Positions 1-9,956 are shown, counted from the first letter of the stretch. The stretch: 14,159 nucleotides of DNA from JBHJOF01 sp050330055 (GCA_050330055.1 JBHJOF010000302.1:1-14159); one strand, 5' to 3'. Numbers and translations: made by a program. Notes: generated from the sequence alone by a model not told the origin.

Positions 1-2150
<2,150 letters not shown>

Positions 2151-2173
2151 GATATCTATCTATTGCGCAGAGG

Positions 2174-2201
2174 CTTGCGCCGCAAGTTGGAAGGCTTCCA
2201 A
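2174..2201. other. Two abutting dyads just upstream of alaS
   Basis: CTTGCG-C-CGCAAG (2174-2186) is followed directly by TTGGAAG-G-CTTCCAA (2187-2201). Both are odd-length palindromes with a one-base centre, lying 24 to 51 bases before the alaS ATG. One-base centres suit a dimeric protein site better than a tight RNA hairpin. Whether anything binds is unknown. Protein autoregulation through a palindrome is known for E. coli AlaRS, but no homology to that site is claimed. Confidence 0.35.
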
Positions 2202-2270
2202 AGAGCTGGTCCCGGCCCCGCCTTCGACCCCGGCCCCGCGGCCCGGCGCCGTTGGCGGCCATCAGGCCAG

Positions 2271-2291
2271 GCAAAACCGGCGCAAGCGCCG
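2271..2291 (-). terminator. Possible weak terminator upstream of alaS
   Basis: On the minus strand a CGGCGC-TT-GCGCCG hairpin (2278-2291) is followed by a short T run (GTTTTGCC). The stem is GC-rich, but the two-base loop is tight and the T tract has only four residues. If real, it would insulate alaS from transcription arriving through the recA side and the repeat array. Confidence 0.25.
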
Positions 2292-2365
2292 CCAAGCCAG
2301 CGGTTTCGCGGTTTTAGACTCGGTGCCGGGCCCTGTCCAGCGAACAGGCCCCCGGCAAAGCATCA

Positions 2366-2677
2366 GGGGACTGTCCCCGCAGCGCAGCGAAGGCGGCTGT
2401 CCCCGGCAGGATCTGGGCCGCCTCCCGGGGACAGTCCCCTTTGGGTCCAGTCCCCTCAGGCGCAGGGGACTGTACCCGGAGCGAAGCGGAGGGGACTGTA
2501 CCCGGAGCAAAGCGGAGGGGCCTGTCCCCGGGCGGCGTCGCGGCATCCCGGGGACAGTCCCCATTCGGGTACAGTCCCCTCGGGCACAGGGGACTGTCCC
2601 CGCAGCGCAGCGAAGGGGGCTGTCCCCGGGCAGGGCCGCGGCATTCCGGGGACGGTCCCCATTCGGGGACAGTCCCC
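2366..2677. repeat. Array of 13 copies of a GGGGACTGTCCCC palindrome in three hairpin units
   Basis: A 13-bp near-palindrome, GGGGACTGTCCCC (F) or its complement GGGGACAGTCCCC (R), occurs with small variations at 2366, 2392, 2427, 2443, 2465, 2491, 2517, 2550, 2567, 2589, 2615, 2648 and 2665. The copies form three units: FFRR (2366-2455), FFFRR (2465-2579) and FFRR (2589-2677), separated by 9-base linkers of related sequence. F copies are joined by 13-base spacers of the type gCAGCGCAGCGAA or GGAGCGAAGCGGA. R copies are joined by TTT or ATTC, and a 20-22 base loop sits between the F and R arms. Each unit can fold as a large hairpin. It resembles REP/BIME-type bacterial interspersed repeats, some of which are mobilised by REP-associated (Y1/RAYT) transposases; none is in the window. 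Long reading frames through it (GTVPG-rich peptides) are by-products of the repeat. Confidence 0.9.
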
Positions 2678-2759
2678 TCGCCGTTTAGGCCGGCCCCGAA
2701 AGCCGAGCCCTGGGATGCTCAGAAGATGGACCTGCCCTGAGCAAGGGTCTCACACGGCA

Positions 2760-2784
2760 AAGGCCGGCGTCCAGCGCCGGCCTT
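2760..2784 (-). terminator. Probable recA terminator hairpin
   Basis: A perfect 10-bp stem, AAGGCCGGCG / CGCCGGCCTT, with the 5-base loop TCCAG on the plus strand. On the minus strand it lies about 105 bases after the recA stop and is followed by a short T run (TTTGCC). The stem is strong and the T tract weak, so termination may be partial. Confidence 0.65.
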
Positions 2785-2889
2785 CACGCGTCGGAGACTG
2801 GGAGGCTGCCGCGGCCCGCCCGGCAGCCCACTGGGCTCCCGCTGGGGGCTGACGGAAGCCTGCGGAGGCAGCCGCCCAGGGAGGACGAG

Positions 2890-3996
<1,107 letters not shown>

Positions 3997-4046
3997 CCGC
4001 TTCGCTCCTTATCCCACAGCCCCTGGGCCGCTGCAACGAGGCCACC

Positions 4047-4088
4047 GTACATGCTTTGTTCTCGCTTTGGCAAGGACAAAATGAGAAC
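4047..4088 (-). promoter_or_regulatory. Candidate LexA (SOS) sites upstream of recA
   Basis: The alphaproteobacterial LexA consensus is GTTC-N7-GTTC. On the minus strand, 4088-4074 reads GTTC-TCATTTT-GTCC, and on the plus strand 4047-4061 reads GTAC-ATGCTTT-GTTC; each differs from the consensus at one base. Their perfect half-sites (GTTCTC at 4058-4063 and GAGAAC at 4083-4088) face each other as an inverted pair 19 bases apart. The sites lie 51-92 bases upstream of the recA ATG, where the promoter must be. A clear -35/-10 pair could not be fixed. Confidence 0.5.
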
Positions 4089-4149
4089 ATTCTGGCCTGG
4101 GCAGTCCTCTTACTGATTTCCGGGAGTTTTCCGGCCTGGGCTCGCCACG

Positions 4150-4165
4150 TGGCCCCAGGGGGCCA
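4150..4165 (-). terminator. Hairpin downstream of cckA, possible terminator
   Basis: TGGCCCC-AG-GGGGCCA is a 7-bp perfect dyad about 50 bases after the cckA stop (it would fold as 6 bp with a 4-base loop). No U tract follows on the minus strand, so it is at best a factor-assisted terminator or a 3'-end stabiliser. Confidence 0.25.
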
Positions 4166-4214
4166 GGGAAGCCCGAGGCGGGCATCACCAAGGAAGGGCC
4201 CGGCGAGCCCCCCC

Positions 4215-6776
4215 TCACACCGGCTCCTGCTCGCGCATGACCTCCTTCACCTTGCCGGCCAGCTGCTTCAGGCTGAAGGGCTTGGGCAGGAAGTGGATGC
4301 CGGCCTCCTGGTCGAGCCGCTTCCTGAAGGTGTCCTCGGTGTAGCCCGAGATGAAGATCACCTTGAGGTCGGGCCGGGTCTCGCGCACCTGGCGCACCAG
4401 GGTCGGCCCGTCGATCTTCGGCATGACCACGTCGGTGATCAAGAGGTCGATCGGTTTGGTGTTGCCGTCCAGCACCTCGAGCGCGGCGTCGCCCGAGCGC
4501 GCCTCGATCACCTCGTAGCCCTTGTTGCGCAGCGCCCGGGCCGAGAAGGCGCGCACGCCGTCCTCGTCCTCGACCAGGAGCACGGTGCCGGCGCCGGTCA
4601 GGTCGCGGCTCTCCTCGCCGGCCGCCTCGGCCGCCGCCGCCTCGGCCGCGCTCGCCACGTAGTGCGGCAGATAGATCGAGAAGCTGGTGCCCTCAGCCAG
4701 CCGACTGTGCACGAAGATGAAGCCGCCGGTCTGCTTGACGATGCCGTAGACCGTGGAGAGCCCGAGGCCGGTGCCCGCCCCCACCTCCTTGGTCGAGAAG
4801 AAGGGCTCGAAGATGCGGTCCAGGTTCTCCACCGGGATGCCGCAGCCGGTGTCGCTCACCTGGATGCGGGTGTAATGGCCGGGCGGCATGGTCTCGCCCT
4901 TGGCCTTGACCTCGTGGTCGAGCTGGACATTCTCGGTCACGACGGTGAGCTGGCCGCCCTCGGGCATGGCGTCGCGGGCATTGACCGCCAGGTTGATGAT
5001 GACCTGCTCGAGCTGGCCCTGGTCGGCCCGGATGCGGCCCAGGTCGCGGCCGTGGATCAGCTTCAGCTCGATGGTCTCGCCGATCAGGCGGCGCAGCAGG
5101 TGGGTCAGCTCGGCCAGGATGTTGGTGATGTCGAGCACGCGCGGCTGCAGGGTCTGCTGGCGCGAGAAGGCGAGCAGCTGGCGCACCAGGTTGGCGGCGC
5201 GGTTGGCGTTCTGCTTGATCTGCATGACGTCGGCGAAGGACTGGTCGCCCGGGCGGTGGCGCAGCAGCAAGAGGTCGGAGAAGCCGATCATCGCGGTCAA
5301 AAGGTTGTTGAAGTCGTGCGCGATGCCGCCGGCGAGCTGGCCCACCGCCTGCATCTTCTGCGACTGGGCGAACTGCGCCTCCAGGGTCTTCTGCTCGGTG
5401 GTGTCGATGAAGTGGGCCATGAAGCCGCCGGCGCTCTCCGGCCCGTCGTCCAGCGAGTTGACGAAGAGCGCGCAGACCCGGTCGGTCTTGCCGGCCAGGC
5501 GCACATCGATCGGCACGCCGGGCTTGCCCCAGGACTCCTCCCGTGCCGCCCGCTCAAGCCCGGCCCGCACCGCCGCCCGGTCCTGCTCCTCGATGAGGTC
5601 GAGCAGAGAAGTGCCGGGCTTGAGCTCGCCCTCGCTGGCGACCAGCTCGCGCATGGCGTTGTTGTACTCGGTGATGACGCCGATGCTGTCGAGCAGGGCG
5701 ATGCCGATCGGCGCTTCCTCGAAGAAGCGCTGGAAGCGCTGCTCCGACTGGGCCAGCGCGATGGCCATGGCGCGCTCGTTGCTCAGGTGGCGCACCACTG
5801 AGCGGGTGCGCAGCACCCGGCCGTCGGCGTCGCGCACCAGGTCCTGGGCGATGAAGACCTCGAAGCGCTTGCCGCCGCTGCTGGTCAGCAGGACGTCGCC
5901 GCGCTCCTCGTCCGGCTCGTCGAATGGGTTGTAAGGCACGCCGTGCTCCGGCGGGCTCGCCAGGATCTCGTGCAGATGGACGCCGTTGCTGATCATCGCC
6001 CCGGGCCGGCTGCCGAGCCACTCGGCCAGGGTCTCGTTGACGAAGACGAAGCGGCCCTCGCCGTCGACCGAGTAGAAGCCGATCGGCGCGTGGTCGAGCA
6101 GCTCGACGAAGTGCGCCTGCTCCTCGCGCATGACCTGCTCCATCTGGCGGCGCAGGGTGATGTCGTCGACCATCCAGAAGACCGCGCCCGGATGGCCCGC
6201 GACGGGATGGCCGGCGACGTAGCACCACTGCAGCGCCTCCTGGCCCCGCGCATCGACGCCGGCCGGCCAGTCGTCGCCCAATCCGGCATCGCGGGGGCGC
6301 ATCCTTACGGCGACCTCGGCATGGCCGGAGCGGCCGTTGCGCACCTCGTTCATCAGGCGCTCGAGCTGGGCCCGCATGTCCTCGTCGTCGACTTCGGACG
6401 CCAGCAGCTCCGGCGTCGGCCGCTCGCTGCCGCCGAAGAAGCGGTAGAAGGCCTCGTTGGCCAGCAGGGTGCGGCCTTGGGCGTCGACTACCTGGCGCGG
6501 GTGCGGCAGGGTCTTGATGACGTTGGGATAGATGGTGCCGGCCATGCGCGAGCGCCGGCCCGCCATCCAGAGCTTGAATGCCGTGGCCAGCGCCACGATG
6601 CCGAACAGCGCCAGGCCGGCCGGCAGCGCCCAGGCGGCGAGCAGGGAGGGCTCAGCCTCGGCCGGCGCCTGCGCCAGCGCGGCGCCCCCGCCCAGCAGCA
6701 GGAGCAGCGCCGGACAGGCTGCGCTGACGGCGCGCGCCCAAGTGGATCGGGGGGCGGATCGGGACGCAGGTCTCAT
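4215..6776 (-). CDS. cckA: Cell-cycle hybrid histidine kinase CckA
   Basis: Inner-membrane hybrid kinase that feeds phosphate through ChpT to CtrA (and CpdR), controlling cell cycle and/or motility. The start at 6776 gives 853 residues. Order: a signal-anchor or first TM segment (about 14-36), a second TM (about 45-71), three PAS-like segments (about 92-208, 220-333, 345-462), the DHp helix with GGIAHDFNNLL (phospho-His H487), an HATPase domain with N599 in NLAVNARDAM, DTGCGIP (642-648) and GTGLGLS (668-674), then a receiver with acidic E737/D738, phospho-Asp D782 in LLITDVVMP and K832. A GGAG-like ribosome site precedes the ATG. The same frame runs open upstream through flhB, but that part has no domain match. 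Caulobacter CckA is shorter (about 690) with two PAS domains, as I recall; the extra N-terminal PAS here is notable. It lies 98 bases after flhB. Confidence 0.95.
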   Translation of the reverse strand: MRPASRSAPRSTWARAVSAACPALLLLLGGGAALAQAPAEAEPSLLAAWALPAGLALFGIVALATAFKLWMAGRRSRMAGTIYPNVIKTLPHPRQVVDAQGRTLLANEAFYRFFGGSERPTPELLASEVDDEDMRAQLERLMNEVRNGRSGHAEVAVRMRPRDAGLGDDWPAGVDARGQEALQWCYVAGHPVAGHPGAVFWMVDDITLRRQMEQVMREEQAHFVELLDHAPIGFYSVDGEGRFVFVNETLAEWLGSRPGAMISNGVHLHEILASPPEHGVPYNPFDEPDEERGDVLLTSSGGKRFEVFIAQDLVRDADGRVLRTRSVVRHLSNERAMAIALAQSEQRFQRFFEEAPIGIALLDSIGVITEYNNAMRELVASEGELKPGTSLLDLIEEQDRAAVRAGLERAAREESWGKPGVPIDVRLAGKTDRVCALFVNSLDDGPESAGGFMAHFIDTTEQKTLEAQFAQSQKMQAVGQLAGGIAHDFNNLLTAMIGFSDLLLLRHRPGDQSFADVMQIKQNANRAANLVRQLLAFSRQQTLQPRVLDITNILAELTHLLRRLIGETIELKLIHGRDLGRIRADQGQLEQVIINLAVNARDAMPEGGQLTVVTENVQLDHEVKAKGETMPPGHYTRIQVSDTGCGIPVENLDRIFEPFFSTKEVGAGTGLGLSTVYGIVKQTGGFIFVHSRLAEGTSFSIYLPHYVASAAEAAAAEAAGEESRDLTGAGTVLLVEDEDGVRAFSARALRNKGYEVIEARSGDAALEVLDGNTKPIDLLITDVVMPKIDGPTLVRQVRETRPDLKVIFISGYTEDTFRKRLDQEAGIHFLPKPFSLKQLAGKVKEVMREQEPV

Positions 6777-6812
6777 GCCGCGGGGTCTCCGCTGCGGCGG
6801 GGGATCGGTAGA

Positions 6813-6841
6813 GTTATCCACAAGCTGACGCCCGGCGACAA
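6813..6841 (-). promoter_or_regulatory. Predicted cckA promoter
   Basis: On the minus strand, TTGTCG (6841-6836) and GATAAC (6818-6813) are separated by exactly 17 bases. Each matches four of six sigma70 consensus positions. It would start transcription roughly 30 bases upstream of the cckA ATG, so cckA may have its own promoter as well as readthrough from flhB. This is a prediction from sequence only. Confidence 0.4.
6814..6822 (+). promoter_or_regulatory. Perfect DnaA box upstream of cckA
   Basis: TTATCCACA matches the strongest DnaA-box consensus exactly and lies 38 bases upstream of the cckA start. It covers five of the six bases of the predicted -10 element. A perfect 9-mer is uncommon by chance in a 14-kb GC-rich window. 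No other DnaA box clusters here, so a replication origin is unlikely and a regulatory role is the better guess. Confidence 0.55.
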
Positions 6842-6874
6842 GCGCGCTGTCGCGCCCGCCCCCGACCGTCCTTC

Positions 6875-7963
6875 TCACCGGCGGGCTCCGGCCGGCATCT
6901 TGCCCTTGAGGCGCATGACGTAGCTGATCACCTCGGCGACCGCCTTGTAGTGCTCCTGCGGCACCTCCTGGTCCAGCTCCACGCTGGCATAGAGCGCGCG
7001 GGCGAGCGGCGGGTTCTCGACCAGCGGCACCTTGTGCTCCTCGGCGACCTCGCGGATCTTGAGAGCGATGTGGTCGACGCCCTTGGCCGTCACCTTCGGC
7101 GCCGCCATGGAGTCCATCTCGTACTTGAGCGCCACCGCATAGTGGGTCGGGTTGGTCACCACCACGTCGGCCTCCGGCACCGCCGCCATCATGCGTTGGC
7201 GCGCCCGCTCGGTGCGGATCTGGCGCAGCCGCGCCTTGACCATGGGGTCGCCTTCGGTCTGCTTGAACTCGTCCTTCAGCTCCTGCTTCGACATGCGGAG
7301 CTGCTTCATGTGCTGCGCTTTCTGGAACATGAAGTCGAGCCCGGCGATCACCGTCATGACCGCCGCCACGGCGATCAGGACGCGCAGGCCGAGCGAGCGC
7401 ACCAGCTCGAGGAACTGCTTCATCTCCAGGGTGGCGATCGCCGGTATCACGTCGTGCTCCGGCCACAGCACCAGTCCGATGACCAGCCCGACGATGGCGA
7501 GCTTGGCCAGTCCCTTGCCGAACTCGACCAGGGCGCGCAGCGAGAAGAGCCGCTTGAAGCCCTTGATCAGCGAAATCTTCTCCCACTTCGGCTTGATCTT
7601 CTCCGCGGAGACGACCAGCCCGGTCTGCACGAAGCCTGAGAGGAAGGCCACGACCATCAGGAAGAGCAGCGGCAGCAGCATGGCCAGCCCGAGCGCGCCG
7701 AGGGTCTCGGCCAGCACGCGCGACAGGCCGCCGCGGTCGAGCCGGATGGCGTGCGGCATCTCCACGAAGGGCAGCAGGGCATCGCCGATGCTGCGGGCCG
7801 AGGACGGCAGGAAGAACGCGAGCAGGATCGCGAAGGCCATGATCATGAACCAGTGCGAGACCTCCTGCGACTTGGCGACCTGGCCCTTGTCGCGCGCGTC
7901 CTGCAGCCGCTTCTGCGTCGGCTCTTCTGTTTTTTGCGAGTCGTCTTGCGTTTCGTCGGCCAC
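6875..7963 (-). CDS. flhB: Flagellar export switch protein FlhB
   Basis: Inner-membrane export-gate component that switches substrate specificity from rod/hook to filament after cleaving itself. It has 362 residues. The N-terminal part shows TEEPTQKRLQDARDKGQVAKSQEV (12-35, family hallmark), followed by about four TM segments (near 37-53, 86-110, 152-168, 188-209). The cytoplasmic domain carries the autocleavage motif NPTH (271-274) and a complete C-terminal region ending near 350. The start codon is GTG (7963-7961), preceded by AGGAC at a suitable distance; MADETQDDSQKTEEP fits the family start. It follows fliR after 16 bases and is the last flagellar gene before cckA. A stand-alone relative of its C-domain lies at 11008-11355. 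Confidence 0.97.
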   Translation of the reverse strand: MADETQDDSQKTEEPTQKRLQDARDKGQVAKSQEVSHWFMIMAFAILLAFFLPSSARSIGDALLPFVEMPHAIRLDRGGLSRVLAETLGALGLAMLLPLLFLMVVAFLSGFVQTGLVVSAEKIKPKWEKISLIKGFKRLFSLRALVEFGKGLAKLAIVGLVIGLVLWPEHDVIPAIATLEMKQFLELVRSLGLRVLIAVAAVMTVIAGLDFMFQKAQHMKQLRMSKQELKDEFKQTEGDPMVKARLRQIRTERARQRMMAAVPEADVVVTNPTHYAVALKYEMDSMAAPKVTAKGVDHIALKIREVAEEHKVPLVENPPLARALYASVELDQEVPQEHYKAVAEVISYVMRLKGKMPAGARR

Positions 7964-7979
7964 GGCGGCGTCCTAGGAC

Positions 7980-8756
7980 CTAAATCGCGCGCAGCAAACC
8001 GCCGGCGAGCGGCAGCAGCGCCTCTTCCAGGTTGCTGGCGAACCAGCGCATCATGACCGGCAGCGAGAGGAACAGCACGATCAGGCCGATGGCGATCTGC
8101 AGCGGCATGGCGACGAAGAAGACCTGGACCTGCGGCATCAGCCGCGACAGCAGGCCGACGCCGAGATAGAACACCAGGCCGACTGCGACGAAGGGCGCGG
8201 CGATCTGGAACGCCAGCAGGAACGAGCGCCCAGCTACCTCGCTGATGACCTGCGAGAAGTCCCCGGCCGGCAAGGCCTGGCCAGGCGTGAAGAGATCGTA
8301 GCTGCCGACCACGGCACCCAGGAAAAGATGGTGCAGATTGAGGGCGAAGACCACCATCACCGCCGTCACGCCGAGGAAGGAGCCGACTACCGAGCCCTGC
8401 TGCGCCGCGCTGGGGTCATTGACCAGCGCGTTGGCCAGCGAGCTCATGTAGGCGATCATCATGCCGGCCGTGGTCAGGGCTGACATGAAGAGGCGCGCGA
8501 TGGTGCCGAGGAAAAGGCCGATGATGGTCTCGCCCAGCAACAGCAGGACCAGGGCCATGGCGCTGTCCGGCATGGCCGGCAGGTCGGCCGTCACCAGGGG
8601 CGCGGCCAGCAGCGAGACGAAAAGCGCCAACAGCAGGCGGGCCCGCGGCGCGACATAGGGGTCGCCTACGCCGGGCATCAGCATAACGGCGGCGCCGACC
8701 CGCACGAAGATCAAGAGGACGGAAAAGACCTCTGCCGGCAGCAGGGCGGACAGCAT
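7980..8756 (-). CDS. fliR: Flagellar export-gate protein FliR
   Basis: Integral membrane protein that, with FliP and FliQ, forms the helical export-gate channel at the base of the flagellum. The 258 residues match the family length. The sequence is almost entirely hydrophobic, with about six membrane segments; landmarks are FVRVGAAVMLMPGVGDPYVA near the N-terminus, GETIIGLFLGTIARLFMSAL (75-94) and GVGLLSRLMPQVQVFFVAMP in the C-terminal half. The ATG at 8756 is six bases after the fliQ stop, with no recognisable ribosome site of its own, so translation is probably coupled to fliQ. The next gene, flhB, follows after 16 bases. Confidence 0.97.
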   Translation of the reverse strand: MLSALLPAEVFSVLLIFVRVGAAVMLMPGVGDPYVAPRARLLLALFVSLLAAPLVTADLPAMPDSAMALVLLLLGETIIGLFLGTIARLFMSALTTAGMMIAYMSSLANALVNDPSAAQQGSVVGSFLGVTAVMVVFALNLHHLFLGAVVGSYDLFTPGQALPAGDFSQVISEVAGRSFLLAFQIAAPFVAVGLVFYLGVGLLSRLMPQVQVFFVAMPLQIAIGLIVLFLSLPVMMRWFASNLEEALLPLAGGLLRAI

Positions 8757-8762
8757 GGCCGG

Positions 8763-9029
8763 CTAGCCGAGCGCCACGATGCGGTCCATCAGGTTCTGCC
8801 CGAAACCGACCATGGTGGCCATCATGAAGGGCATCAGCAGCAGCAGCGAGAGGAAGATGACGATGATCTTGGGCACGAAGGTCAGCGTCATCTCCTGGAT
8901 CTGCGTCAGCGCCTGCACCAGGGCGATGATCAGGCCGACGATGAGCGCAAGCAGCAGGATCGGCGCGCCGACCTTGAGCATCACGAGGATGGCATCGCGC
9001 GCGACGTCGAGCACATCGTTGGCAGTCAT
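8763..9029 (-). CDS. fliQ: Flagellar export-gate protein FliQ
   Basis: Small two-helix membrane subunit of the FliP-FliQ-FliR export gate. It has 88 residues, as expected. Two TM stretches are visible: about 14-38 (MLKVGAPILLLALIVGLIIAL) and 52-73 (FVPKIIVIFLSLLLLMPFMM). Between them is the conserved loop QALTQIQEMTLTFVPK. A strong purine-rich ribosome site (GGGGGAAGG) precedes the ATG at 9029. A 121-base spacer containing a hairpin separates it from fliE, whereas fliR follows almost immediately. Confidence 0.96.
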   Translation of the reverse strand: MTANDVLDVARDAILVMLKVGAPILLLALIVGLIIALVQALTQIQEMTLTFVPKIIVIFLSLLLLMPFMMATMVGFGQNLMDRIVALG

Positions 9030-9048
9030 AAGTGGCCTTCCCCCTCCC

Positions 9049-9086
9049 CTTGGACGCCCGGAGTGCGCCCCGGCTCTGCGTCCAAG
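9049..9086. other. Nested inverted repeat between fliE and fliQ
   Basis: CTTGGACGC (9049-9057) pairs perfectly with GCGTCCAAG (9078-9086). Inside, CCGG (9058-9061) can pair with CCGG (9070-9073) in continuation of the stem. It ends about 20 bases before the fliQ start on the minus strand. It may be an mRNA structure that sets the fliE/fliQ expression ratio or a processing site; it has no U tract. Confidence 0.45.
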
Positions 9087-9150
9087 AAGCGCAGCAAGCG
9101 ACGTGGCCTGCGCCCGCCGCGGCGGGCCCCGGATCCATTGCGCGGCGCCG

Positions 9151-9462
9151 CTAGATCGGCATGCGCAGGATGTCCTGATAGGCCTGGATCACCCGGTCGC
9201 GCACCGCGACGACGGTCTGCAGGGCGATGTCGGCCTGGTTGACGGCGTTCACGACCTCGTTGACGTCGGCCTTGCCGGCCGCCGACTTGATGGTCAGGTC
9301 CTCGGCCTGGCGCAGGTTGTCGATCGCGCTTTCGGCGCTGTCGCGCAGCAGCTTGGCAAAGCCGCTCTCGCTGCCCTGGTTACGCGGCTCCAAGCCCTCG
9401 CCGGTCGCCTTGGCGAGCGAGCGGTTGTAGGCGGAGATCGCGTCGCTCAGATTGACGCTCAT
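9151..9462 (-). CDS. fliE: Flagellar MS-ring/rod junction protein FliE
   Basis: Links the MS ring and export gate to the proximal rod and is an early export substrate. The 103 residues match the family. No signal peptide is present, as expected for a type III substrate. The C-terminal half holds the conserved pattern: DLTIKSAAGKADVNEVVNAV (55-74), then ADIALQTVVAVRDRVIQAYQDILRMPI to the end. The ATG at 9462 has GGGAG seven bases upstream, embedded in alternative hairpins (see 9469-9493). It follows flgC after 86 bases, an arrangement (flgB-flgC-fliE) common in bacteria. Confidence 0.96.
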   Translation of the reverse strand: MSVNLSDAISAYNRSLAKATGEGLEPRNQGSESGFAKLLRDSAESAIDNLRQAEDLTIKSAAGKADVNEVVNAVNQADIALQTVVAVRDRVIQAYQDILRMPI

Positions 9463-9468
9463 GGCTCA

Positions 9469-9493
9469 ACTCCCGTGGAGTCCGGGGCTCCAC
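9469..9493 (-). promoter_or_regulatory. Mutually exclusive hairpins over the fliE ribosome site
   Basis: In the minus-strand transcript GTGGAG (9493-9488) can pair with CTCCAC (9480-9475) across a 7-base loop, just ahead of the ribosome site GGGAG. Alternatively ACTCC (9481-9477) pairs with GGAGT (9473-9469) across a 3-base loop and buries that ribosome site. The two stems share the CTCC segment, so only one can form. This could tune fliE translation. Confidence 0.35.
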
Positions 9494-9548
9494 TGTTGGC
9501 CATCCTGGCATTGTGACCGGCCGCCTTCCTGGTGCCGGATGAACGGAT

Positions 9549-9956
9549 CTAGCGCAGCAGCTCCACGGTCTGCTGCAGCATGGAGCGCGAGGCCTGCACC
9601 ACCTTCAGGTTGGCCTCGTAGCTGCGCTGCGCCTCGCGCATGTCGGACATCTCGATCAGGCTGTTGACGTTCGAGATCAGCACGTAGCCATCCTCGTCAG
9701 CGGCCGGATGACCGGGCTCGAAGCGCCGGCTGAAGTCGCTGTTGTCGGGGACGATGCCCTTGACGTGCACCAGCTCGGCGCCGAGGGCGCGGTCGAGCGT
9801 GTTGGCAAAGGTCACCATCTTGCGCCGGTAGGGCTTGCTGCCCGGCGTCTGCGCGGTCGAATCCGCATTGGCGATGTTCTCGGCGATGACGCGCAGGCGC
9901 AGGCCCTGCGCCTTCATCCCCGAGGCGGATATCTTCATGGATTTCGTGAGGTCCAT
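9549..9956 (-). CDS. flgC: Flagellar proximal rod protein FlgC
   Basis: Axial rod component exported by the flagellar type III system. It has 135 residues, the usual size. The N-terminal rod signature is clear: SMKISASGMKAQGLRLRVIAENIANADS (6-33). The C-terminus carries the paired helix motif SDMREAQRSYEANLKVVQASRSMLQQTVELL. The start at 9956 fits the family; the ribosome site is weak (GGAACG). It is 39 bases downstream of flgB and 86 bases upstream of fliE. Confidence 0.97.
   Translation of the reverse strand: MDLTKSMKISASGMKAQGLRLRVIAENIANADSTAQTPGSKPYRRKMVTFANTLDRALGAELVHVKGIVPDNSDFSRRFEPGHPAADEDGYVLISNVNSLIEMSDMREAQRSYEANLKVVQASRSMLQQTVELLR

Noticed and set aside
2366..2677. CRISPR array
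   Set aside because: The repeats are 13-bp palindromes with short conserved spacers in both orientations; there are no unique 30-40 base spacers and no cas genes.
6814..6822. Replication origin
   Set aside because: Only one DnaA box is present, with no AT-rich unwinding region and no origin-associated genes; a regulatory site is more likely.
6777..7586. Upstream extension of the cckA frame into flhB
   Set aside because: The extension lies in another frame of flhB, shows no domain, and would remove the natural signal-anchor start; the ATG at 6776 gives a proper membrane N-terminus.
7970..7979. 10-bp palindrome GTCCTAGGAC between fliR and flhB
   Set aside because: It overlaps the flhB ribosome site and spans a short intergenic gap; a palindrome of this length is not remarkable alone.
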